64,000 nt of DNA, taken from assembly GCF_040183065.1 (NCBI RefSeq), contig NC_091117.1:100443001-100507000 (forward strand), in the 5' to 3' direction. The stretch is from Periplaneta americana. Taxonomy: Eukaryota; Arthropoda; Insecta; Blattodea; Blattidae. The translations under genes and the position numbers were made by a program. The notes beneath the pieces are model-generated. The model saw only the letters and a program-made list of their open reading frames with translations. It was not told the origin of the DNA and did not search any database. This document shows, piece after piece, positions 11,228-20,343 of this stretch (positions are counted from its first letter, which is position 1; each line of letters opens with the position of its first letter).

Positions 11228-13298
11228 CTTAAACCAGATGTTCTAGATATCTGTTTATATAAAACCAATACTATCCCAACCAATCAGCAATGTCTCACAG
11301 CGTTGGATTCCGATCATATTCCAATCCTAATTACAATAAATAAACCGATCACAAGATATGAAATGAGAAATGTAATAGCAAAGACGACAAATTGGGACGA
11401 ATATACAAAACAACTCCACGAGTCAATACCAGTAAATCTCCGTATTTTTGAACCATCGGATATAGATACAGCACTACAATTATTTACGGACACGATTATT
11501 GCAACCTACAACTCTGTCACTACTACATCACCAATACCTCCATCACTCAACGAATTTCCAGACCTGAAACCACTCCTTACAGCCAAAGCTAAAGCAAGGA
11601 AAAGAAGGCAGGAATTCCGGGATCCACAAGCCAAGAGAACATTTTACAGATACCAAAGGGCCGTACGAAGAAAACATCAAACATACAAAATAAACGCCTT
11701 CGCCACAAAAATAGAAAATTCTCCACCAACTAGAAAAGATTTCTGGAAATTAACAACAAGACTATTAGGTAAAACAAATACCTCACATAACACACCTATA
11801 CAAAATACCAATCACCAAATGAGATATGATCCTCGAAAACAAGCTGAAATTCTTGCAGATTCGTTCCAACATCGTTTTGAACCACATGAAGAGCCATACC
11901 AACCTAAATTCACAGAGGAAGTCACGCAAATTGTGAAGAACACACTACAACAGCCTCCAAGACATACTATACCAGTCACCACCCCACGAGAAGTACATAA
12001 CATAATCCGCAAAATCCCACTTCAGAAAACAGCTGGTCCGGACAACATTCCTCCACAAGCATTGAAGAAATTGCCCCGACGCTCCATAATACACCTAACG
12101 AAGATCTACAATGCCTGTTTCAAATTCATTTACTTCCCACAAGCATGGAAAACAGCCATAATTATTGCAATCCACAAGCCAAGAAAGGACCCCACACTTC
12201 CTACAAGCTACAGACCTATCAGTTTAGTTGACTTTCTAGGAAAGATATTGGAAAAACTTCTGCTATCACGACTACGTCCAATCTTAACTGCTCCAGGTGT
12301 TATTCAAAACGAACAATTTGGATTCAAATCTGAACATAGCACTCGGGAACCATTGGTCAGGCTAACGCACTTCATACAGACAGGATTCTTATCTCAACAA
12401 CATACCGTTGCTACATTTTGAGATATAGAGCAGGCATTCGATACTATCTGGCATGATGGACTTCTGTATGAGTTACAAAAACTCTCAATCCCTGGTGTAT
12501 ACATTCACCTAATAGCAAAATTTCTGGAAGGAAGAACATTTCAAGTCCATTATCACAAACAAACTTCCCCTTTCCAAACCAATTCATGCAGGAGTACCTC
12601 AAGGTTCCATATTAAGTCCAATTCTATATTCAGCTTACGTTCAAGATATCCTTTCGCACTCAAAATGCCAACATGCTCTCTATGCAGATGATACAGTCAT
12701 ATATACGAAGCACTTCAATATACAGTATGCCCGCAAACATATGCAAGAAGCTCTAGATAAAATAACGCAATGGTCAACGAGATGGCGGCTTAAAATAAAT
12801 AACACCAAATCAGAGGTAGTCATATTCACAAGACGTTTCTCCCGTATAAATGTGCCACTTCATATTCAAAATCAAGCCATCCCCTTTAGTCCATCAGCAA
12901 AATATCTTGGAGTCCTCCTTGACAAGAGACTAACGTTCAGACACCATATTCATTCCGTGAGAAATAGAGCTCTTCAACGATTCACGTTCCTATATCCCAT
13001 CTTCAAGAGCTCAATACCAATAAAAACCAAATTACAACTGTACAAATCCGTCATCAGATCACTCATGATGTATGCATGTGAAGCATGGTCTCACGCCCAC
13101 CCCCGCCATCTTCGAAGACTCGGCGGTATTCAACGTGCAGTATGCAGAACCATCACTGGAGCAGATTATACCACATCCGAAATACCCAATTGTACAGAGA
13201 CCTCAACATCAGTTTATTTAGTGGCTACAATCGAACGTTACGGAAAAATTATCTGGAAAAGCTACATTGTCACATCAACCCTCTCATGCACGAATTAA
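11228..13298 (+). pseudogene. L-A ORF2, reverse transcriptase half
   Basis: Resumes in the endonuclease frame (ALDSDHIPILIT, the last endonuclease motif) and runs through the reverse transcriptase: AGPDNIPPQALKKLP, SYRPISLVDFLGKILEKLL, EQFGFKSEHSTRE. A TGA at about 12420 interrupts the catalytic ATF-DIEQAFDTIW block, and a frameshift follows near 12545-12600. The active-site equivalent HALYADDTVIYTKHF is still readable (about 12672-12716). The frame 12741-13298 gives the thumb region (TQWSTRWRLKINNTKSE, KYLGVLLDKRLTF). The enzyme would copy LINE RNA at a nicked target; this copy cannot. Confidence 0.83.
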
Positions 13299-13899
13299 CT
13301 CAGTGATCACCCTCCACATGCTACACAGCTCACCAATCTCCATCACTGATGAAGATAAAAGAAAGATGAAAACGTCAATGTAACATAATAATATTTCTCC
13401 ATACGACTGCGAAAGGCAAGGGTCCATAAGAGACCTGGAACTTATTGTAACAGGCATATAAAGTGCCACCAATTAAAAAAAAAGTAAAAAAAAAAGTACT
13501 GCTCGGAAAAGATCCAACTTCAGACAATCAGAAAATGAATTAAACTCAATCCATGAAACTTTGCGACTTAATCCACTTTAGCTCTGAACGCCTCAAATAT
13601 TGATGTTTCAAATAAGCGATTACAATGTGTTAAGGCTTGTGATAACATTGATGGCACATAAATTTTTTTTAAGATTAACACTTAATAGCATTATGCAAAT
13701 TTGTTCGTAATTTTCTACATTAAATTCTAGACTGTGTATGGGAATATGGGAGAGCAAGTGAGTTGATGGGTTTATTGAATGAAAAAACTCAGCATTAGTT
13801 AACAACATTAAATTTTATATGTTATTGAACATATTTAATAAGCTGCACTGATTAAAGATTCATCCCAACCTATATCTAGCTTCTACAAATTAATTTACT

Positions 13900-14600
13900 T
13901 CCTTTATGGTATGATTTGTCCTTTATGGTATGATTTGTAGGAAGTCGTTAAAAATGTACACTGATATGCATTCGCTCTTAATTTGGAGTACTAATTATAT
14001 TTATTTAGAGATTTACTTTCGCATAATTAGAAATAAGGATGGTAGAATAAGCCAGATAACTCTTCCTGCAATGATATTCAGTACAGTAATCGGGCATTGC
14101 TGCTCAAAATAATGTGATGTTCTAGTAACAAATGAAGTTGTGAAAGAGGTTAATAGCTGATGAGGGAATCTTTTAATTTCTCTGATGTTGATAATGAGAT
14201 CGTGAATGAAAACGCATTATAATAATATGTTGCTGGTTATATTGCTAAGAAGACATGTGATGCTAAACAGTGTGTTAATTGTCGTGCAGCTCTTGCAGAC
14301 AATGAAAAATGCAAGAGGGCATAACATTTAACTTCAAGGAATATGAAAAAGTAACCGAAAATCCTCAGTTGCCATTTATTTATACATCCGCCTGTCATAA
14401 CAGGTAACCATATAAATCAGGAAAACAATTAAAAAATGCATTTATTAGAATGCGTAACATTGATGACCAAAATGTTTCATAATGCTTAGAAAATCTGCTG
14501 TCACATAATGATGTAAGAAAGCAATTTAATGAGCTTGATTCATAATAGTGTTAATTTTGATTTTCTTTCATACTGTAAGTATGACTGCAAAAATTATTTT
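13900..14600 (+). pseudogene. P-element/THAP9-like transposase, decayed C-terminal half
   Basis: Degraded plus-strand reading. The frame 13930-14112 contains YLEIYFRIIRNKDGR, which resembles the LExFFxxIRxxGG motif of P-type transposases. Beyond stops, 14218-14330 encodes YVAGYIAKKTCDAKQCVNCR, the C-terminal AGY plus Cys-x2-Cys block of the family. 14555-14590 reads NFDFLSYCKYDCKN, similar to CFDFLASTCNSDCKR in the minus-strand piece next door. Multiple stops and shifts make it a fossil. It is convergent with the neighbouring piece, so the pair is either two copies or one gene rearranged by inversion. Confidence 0.6.
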
Positions 14601-14759
14601 TTTTCTCAGTATAATGTTAAATCAATGCAAGATTCAGAAAACTGAATGAAGATATGTCCTCTCATGTAAAAAAAAAGAAAAGAAAAACCATCTGCACCAA
14701 TAAACTGCTAACATAAAAGCATAAATATAATATGAAATTATATTATATAAGACTCAAGT

Positions 14760-15990
14760 TTATTGATGCAGAACTTCTTTCATTTTCTTTTCTTCCTTTT
14801 TGCTGTCACCACTTGACAGTTTTTCATTCATTCTCCGTAATCTTGCATGAATCAGCACTCTTGTGAACAATGAAACCAAATATCTTTTACAATCAGAATT
14901 ACAAGTAGATGCAAGGAAATCAAAACAAACTTCATCCTGAATGAGGCTAATAAATCTCTGTACTACATCAGGCTTAGAAATCAGGTTTTCAAAGTTATTA
15001 TCAAACTTATGTGTCATATCTTCAACACATTCAAGTAAATTCGCAGAATACTTTTTGAACATGTTTCGTGTACTTTTAATCAAGTGTGGAGTGTCAAAAA
15101 ATGCCACAATTTTCCTGTCATTTACTGTAAAGGAGGGGTGATCTGTAGTAACTCCCAATAAATGATACGCTTTTTGATTGTTAGAACCCAGATCAAAAAC
15201 AGTAGCTACTACATTTAAACCAATGCTACTCAGCTTCTCTATTGCTTTGCCAATGAGTTCAACTAATATATTGCCAGGGGTGCTTGAATGTGCTAAGAAA
15301 TAGTCCAGAACTTGTTTGCAATTACTGCAAATACCTCTAACTATAAACACAAGACCTTGGTTGGCAGTTTTAGCTGATGAATAATTGCTACAATATCTCT
15401 CGAAGCCATCTACGATGTTTTCATTACTATTGTAGCACAAGTTTGCTATTAAAGACATTTCATCCCACATAAGGCAACACAGTTTGTCAGTCTCAGTCAT
15501 CTTACTACAGGCATTCCTTAGTATGTCAAATAGTTTATCACTAAAACCAACATCAGTGATATACTTTTGCAATATTCTAAGCAATGTAGACTTTGAAAGG
15601 TAACTTAATAACGTCCTAATCATCCTATAGGAACTTGGGCTCTGCAAATAAATGTTAAGAGCCTTTGTTTTCATTTCCGGTGATCACTGATTTCCTCTGT
15701 ATACACCGTGCATCTGAAGAGATGCATTTTCTTACCAGTTGATATAATGGCCCAGGAACCTTACTCTTTATACATGCAAGGGCAGTGTGTATCTTCGGTT
15801 CTTTCTGCGAAGTCTTGAGAACTCTTCCTCTCAGACGATGCAATTGTACTCAAAGACTTTGAATCTTTCTCCTCTTCGGTGTTACTATCAGTCTCCTCAT
15901 GGTCTCCGGAGCTCGCAGTGGATTGAGCAGCGTCTTCCCACTCCATGTAACTTGGCCCTGAAGAATCTGTATAAAACAAAACAACAGAAA
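14760..15990 (-). pseudogene. P-element/THAP9-like transposase, N-terminal and core region
   Basis: The longest open frame, 15674-14760, is 304 codons: it begins MKTKALNIYLQSPSSYRMIR, then CCLMWDEMSLIANLCYN (an early acidic catalytic-region motif), GLNVVATVFDLGSNNQKAY, and FFDTPHLIKSTRNMFKKY, all hallmarks of the RNase-H-like core of P/THAP9 transposases. After RNMF the sequence jumps to a C-terminal-like tail, so an internal deletion is likely. Upstream, 15843-15655 is in another frame (VPGPLYQLVRKCISSDA). An acidic piece starts at about 15979 after a plausible splice acceptor (TTTTATACAG, about 15979-15988 read on the minus strand). The THAP exon itself was not found here. Confidence 0.68.
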
Positions 15991-16327
15991 ATAGATACAA
16001 ATCAAGATTTCAGGTAGGCCTATAACTCCCTATAAAGTTGATTTGAATAATTTCGAGGGAAAAATTGTTCCGAGGCCGTGAATCGAACCCGCGACCTTTG
16101 GTTTAACGTACCAACGCTCTACCCAGTGGCATGCGGATCTTATTGCATTAGGGTAGGCTCTTCATGTTTGCATGCTACATAGGTATACAACTTACAATAT
16201 CTCGAACACACTGATTATTTGATATTTGATATAATTTTAGTTGAGTTCTGACATCAAACCAGAGGAGCAGCCAGGAGGAGGGCGAGAAAACAGAAATCTT
16301 CGGAAACTAATGATAAAATAAATTAGT

Positions 16328-17565
16328 TTTTTTTTTAAATTTATTTGACAATTTTTGTACATTAGTACTATCAATTGTGCTTAAATAATTAACGTTACAA
16401 TAATATGAGACTTGTGGAGAGGGTGACGTCCATTAACGTTCCTCAAAGCATCAACAAATCAGTGTGCCTTTTCCTCTTGAGGCGACGATCAGGCCGTGCA
16501 GGGGGTAGGTTCCAAGGAATCTGGTTGATTAAGCTGTTAGAATGTGTTGACATTGTTGCAAATAAGCGTGTGTAGGAAGAATGAATTACAGTCTCTATTT
16601 TGACTAGGTCTAGATCTGAATGAAGTGTTTCATTTCTGATGTACCATGGTGCTCCAGTGATTATCCTTAGTGCCCGATTTTGGAATGTTTGAATACGCTT
16701 GATTTGGCTTATGGAAGCCGATCCCCATAATGAACATCCATAGAGCCAAATAGGTTTGAGAAGCATTACATATATTAACCTTTTGTTGGAAATGGAAAGA
16801 CAAGAGCTGGAAAGTATTGCTTTCAATCGATGAAGTCTGTATCTTAATCTCTGGAGGGTGTAAGTGAGATGTTTATGCCAGGTCAAGCGACTGTCTAGGA
16901 TGAGTCCAAGATATCGTACTTCTTCATGCTGTGGTACTGGTGAACAGTTGAGGTATAATGGAAGTACTTTTTCTTTTTTGAGGTATGTGAATGTTACTGT
17001 GGATGACTTATTTGTGTTCATGACTGTTCTCCATCTTTTGTTCCACATTTCAATTTCTTGAAGAAAGTTTTGTAGAATGGTTGTCACTCCTTCACCAGTA
17101 TCTCCTTTGCTAAGGACAGCAATGTCATCAGCGAACTGAGCTACAGTTAGAGAATCTGATTTAGACGTTGGTATATCATGAGTGTAAATTGAATAGAGAA
17201 AAGGGGCTAGAATGCTCCCTTGAGGTACACCTGCAGAAATATATCTAATCTGAGACTGTACACCTTCGTATATTACTGAATAAGTTCGTCTTCTAAGAAA
17301 TGATTGAATTAAACGGTAGTATGTGTCAGGAAGATGGTTTTTTAGTTTGAATAAGAGGCCATTATGCCACACTTTATCGAACGCCTTTTCTGTATCAAGG
17401 AAAAGGCCTAAACAGATTTGTTTCTTTTCATAGGTGTCAAGAATTATGTCAATAATCCTGTGTAATTGTTGCGGACAGGAATGCATTTTTCTGAATCCAA
17501 ATTGAGTATTTGGTAACAATGATTCGAGATGCGTTAATAGTCTTGGTAATAAAAGACGCTCGAAT
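16328..17565 (-). mobile_element. 5'-truncated Jockey-type LINE inside hAT-B2
   Basis: A 15-bp perfect duplication ATAAAATAAATTAGT flanks it (16313-16327 and 17566-17580). The minus-strand 3' end is the T-run starting at 16327. hAT-B1 shows the empty-site equivalent at about 7518-7535. Only the C-terminal part of ORF2 and the 3'UTR are present, the usual result of incomplete target-primed reverse transcription. Confidence 0.93.
16443..17519 (-). CDS. Jockey-type reverse transcriptase, C-terminal 358 residues
   Basis: A single uninterrupted frame begins MLPNTQFGFRKMHSC, then LFLDTEKAFDKVWHNGLLFK (palm motif A), SAGVPQGSILAPFLYSIYTH (motif B), VAQFADDIAVLSKG (catalytic YADD equivalent, here FADD), and thumb motifs RYLGLILDSRLTWHKHL and LYGCSLWGSAS. 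The start codon is only the first Met after truncation; the endonuclease and N-terminal RT are missing. It is a different Jockey lineage from L-A and L-B. The intact frame suggests recent insertion, but without its 5' half it is non-functional. Confidence 0.85.
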   Translation of the reverse strand: MLPNTQFGFRKMHSCPQQLHRIIDIILDTYEKKQICLGLFLDTEKAFDKVWHNGLLFKLKNHLPDTYYRLIQSFLRRRTYSVIYEGVQSQIRYISAGVPQGSILAPFLYSIYTHDIPTSKSDSLTVAQFADDIAVLSKGDTGEGVTTILQNFLQEIEMWNKRWRTVMNTNKSSTVTFTYLKKEKVLPLYLNCSPVPQHEEVRYLGLILDSRLTWHKHLTYTLQRLRYRLHRLKAILSSSCLSISNKRLIYVMLLKPIWLYGCSLWGSASISQIKRIQTFQNRALRIITGAPWYIRNETLHSDLDLVKIETVIHSSYTRLFATMSTHSNSLINQIPWNLPPARPDRRLKRKRHTDLLML

Positions 17566-17639
17566 ATAAAATAAATTAGTAATAATTAAATAAATCATAC
17601 CTTATTTACTTGAAGGTGAACTCCATTCTGCGTTCCTTT

Positions 17640-19778
17640 TTAGAAAACTCCTCAATGACATCGCTGTGGAATGTAGGGAATTTTCGGATTTCTTTCAGCT
17701 TTTTCTTCTCAATGGACATCAAGGCTGGACTGCTCAATCTTTCTTAACCCTTGAGTTTATCTTTGAAATGATTTAATCTGCTTAAGGACAGAAAATGACC
17801 CGTCAGCAGATGCAGATGTGCTTGGTATGGTCAAAACCAGTAGGGTCAATTTGTACAATTCGACAAATGCTGTGTGGAGTTGTTTTGATTTTAAATGTGT
17901 TGCCAGTTCATGAGGATATTTTCCACGAAACTCCTCCATTGAATATAGGACTGTCAATTCATTTTTAGACGGACCATATCAAACTTTGCACTATGCTTTA
18001 CATTCAGCACATCCAGGGCGGAATTAGGAAAATTTAATTGATAAGACTGAAATTTGGTTGGATCAAGCAATGAAATAAATTCCAACTACGGAAGACTTCC
18101 AAACCTATCTGTAATATGGTGTGTCACATTGTCTATTATTTCAAAAAATATTCTCCTGTATTTTATGACATCATTTTCCAGGCATTTTCTTTTTCGAGGC
18201 ACTTCTTCACATTTGACTTCATTATAAACATCATTCCATAATGCATCAAATCTGTATCTCTCATGTAGAACAATACGTTTTGTTTCATTAACCTTTTCTA
18301 CACAATACAGAATATCCAAATGCTTCGTCTGAAGAATGTTGTACAGAATGTCAGTGTATGCACAGATCTTTGATAACACATTTAGAAGAAATTTGGTCTC
18401 AAACTCTGAAAGGAAAGACAAATATCCACGCGCAAGAGCAACAGTTTCACTTTCCCATTCTGATGAGTTGTTGAGTATATTTTTAAAAACGACTACCAGC
18501 AATTCACGGTTCTCCTTTACAACATTGACTATTCTGGAAGAGAAATTCCATCTTGTGGGTGCATTTCTTGGAATTATTCTGTTGGAATATTCAGTAAGAG
18601 CATGCCTGCGTTTTGTAGACTTGGAGAAGAAGCTACTTAGTCCATTCAATGTTTGAAAAAAGATCCGGCACTCCTTAATACTCATAGCTGACTGAGATAG
18701 GACTAGATTTAGGACATGACTGAAACAATGAAAAAAAATAGAGCTCTAGGATAAATGTCTTGAACTTTGGTTTTAAGTCCATTTATTTCTCCAGCCATCA
18801 CTGCCGCACAGTCGTATGTTTGACCAACTAATTTGTTTCTGATATAATAAGATGCCACTATGTCCATTACATGATTAAATAAACCATTAGCAGATCTATC
18901 TGCATTCACATCAACGAAGGAAATAAAGGTTTCTTGAATCTGTGCTGTCTGGTCGTGGAAATATCTGAGAGTGGTGGACAGTTGTGATTTGTTGGTTACA
19001 TCGGGTGTTTCATCTAAAATAATTGCAACATGCTGGGCCATGGAAATGTCATTCTTAATAGATTCCATCAACACGCCACTGATAGCAGTTATCAGGTCAT
19101 TTCGAATTCTGTTCGATATGCCCTTAAATGTTGTAGACGACTCTACATGATCTCGAAAAGTAGTGTCGTAGCTGCTCAACAAATCTAAAAGTTATATATA
19201 GTTGTCTTTGTTAAGTGAATCTTCACTTTCGCCATGCCCTCTGAACGGCAGTTCTTGCATGGCTAAGAAGGACTTGCGTCGATTAGGAGTTTCAATATTT
19301 CTCTGTTCTTCTTCACCATTTCATTGTGACGCGCCACATCCGATTTCAATTGTTGATCAAGTTGGGTGTCAATACGAACACTTCCAAAACAAGAAAGCTG
19401 AACAACCGAACGCAAATGACATTGCGATCGTTCGTGTTTGACAATGGCATTGCTGAGATTATTTAAATTATTATAACTCTCTTTGTTCCACACACTTTGT
19501 TCGTTACAAAATAATAAGCATGGCCAGAAAAAATAATTTATTAAGATGACTGCATCCGGTTAGCCAATTAGTTTTCACATATTGGTTCACATTGAAATAA
19601 CGTAAATATTCTCTACTCTTTTCTTATGTAAAAACTTTAAATTCGGAAGCGCCGGCACTGGTCTTCTCCCCACAGTTACAATTTCAACTTTTTGGTTAAA
19701 TGATCTGCAACCGAAAGGCTTTTTAAAAATCTGTTCAATTATACGGTGATCTTCTACCATATTACAACAATTTCGCAC
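17640..19778 (-). pseudogene. hAT-B2 transposase, broken
   Basis: Pieces from the N-terminus: 19778-19587 (MRNCCNMVEDHRIIEQIFKK, with GRRPVPALPN), 19493-19263 (MWNKESYNNLNNLSNAIVKH), 19182-18709 (VAIILDETPDVTN, QTYDCAAVMAG), 18685-18086 (MSIKECRIFFQTLNGLSSFF), and 17957-17757 (PSTSASADGSFSVLKQIKS). It differs from hAT-B1 by several shifts and by substitutions in conserved places: DGA is DCA, and the dimerisation AERSF is ADGSF. The copy is therefore more decayed than hAT-B1 at these sites, though it keeps the empty SINE site. Confidence 0.83.
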
Positions 19779-20343
19779 TAGTTATACCTCACTTTGTTTA
19801 AATAAACTCTATAACACACTCACTTTACCAACAGAAGTTCAAATAAACACTACAATAAATTACAGTAATTTTATCACCAAAAGCGCTTTCAATAGCGCCT
19901 ACCAGCCTAACGTATTACGGCAAAGGGCAAGACATGTAAATCAGGGCGCATGCGCTAGCTGTTCTAATGTACTGACTATGACGTGGTTATTTAGTAAGTC
20001 TATGGACTATGAAGGGAAACACTACGCTCACTGCAGGACCGGGTAGGCACCGCAAGCCGACAGCCCAACTCTCCAGCGAGGGCAAGCACACAGCGGACAA
20101 TAATTCAAATGCGACGAACAGTACCATCCAAAAGGAAATGAAAATAGGATGTCGAGCCAAAGTTTGCTGAAATTAGTTCAGGACTCTTCAGACTTTCTTA
20201 AGTTAACAGCATTACTTTTAAATGCAAATTTAATAAATTTCTTCCTTTCTGTCTGGGTAGGCGCAGCAGACCTAGCCTACCCAGAATGCACGCCACTGGC
20301 TCTACCAACTGAGCTACCCGGGAACTCTACCCGGCACCGATCC

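Larger units (their letters stand above)
964..13496 (+). mobile_element. Jockey-type LINE 'L-A', full length but split and decayed
   Basis: An exact 11-bp target duplication, TACTGCTCGGA, flanks the element at 953-963 and 13497-13507. The 3' side ends in an A-rich tail (about 13473-13496). Without its two inserts (hAT-A 2173-5262; TA-element 6988-11225) it has a 5'UTR of about 850 bp, ORF1 (1821-6440), ORF2 (6430-13298) and a 3'UTR of about 200 bp. The protein order matches L-B at 42.7 kb throughout, so the two belong to related subfamilies. Several frameshifts and stops make it inactive. Confidence 0.88.
669..13593. mobile_element. Palindromic MITE, split by LINE L-A
   Basis: 669-696 and 13566-13593 are perfect 28-bp inverted repeats starting AGGCGTTCAGAGC. 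Removing L-A and one copy of its target duplication leaves about 370 bp with no coding capacity (669-963 plus 13508-13593). The flanks are similar but not identical (caaataaatt before, caaatattga after), so the target duplication is uncertain. The terminal motif resembles that of the MITE inside the TIR19 repeats at 24.06, 27.99 and 41.67 kb. Confidence 0.75.
16124..20298 (-). mobile_element. hAT transposon 'hAT-B2'
   Basis: The ends are CAGTGGCATGCGG (16124) and GCACGCCACTG (to 20298) with perfect 8-bp duplications GCTCTACC (16116-16123 and 20299-20306). Its sequence parallels hAT-B1 almost base for base outside inserts. It differs by a Jockey LINE fragment at 16328-17565 and by the absence of the SINE. 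Confidence 0.93.
15998..20343 (-). mobile_element. tRNA-derived SINE (family 2), split by hAT-B2
   Basis: On the minus strand, 20319-20299 gives an A-box-like GTAGCTCAGTTGGTAGAGC. After hAT-B2 is removed it continues through 16123-16085 with a B-box GGGTTCGATTC and a 3' body (caatttttccctcgaaatta) ending near 15998. The hAT duplication GCTCTACC lies in the D-arm region. Bases 20320-20343 together with 23130-23141 also resemble the B-box/body in plus orientation, so a second, head-to-head partial copy may be present. A related fragment is at 38040-38144. Confidence 0.72.
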
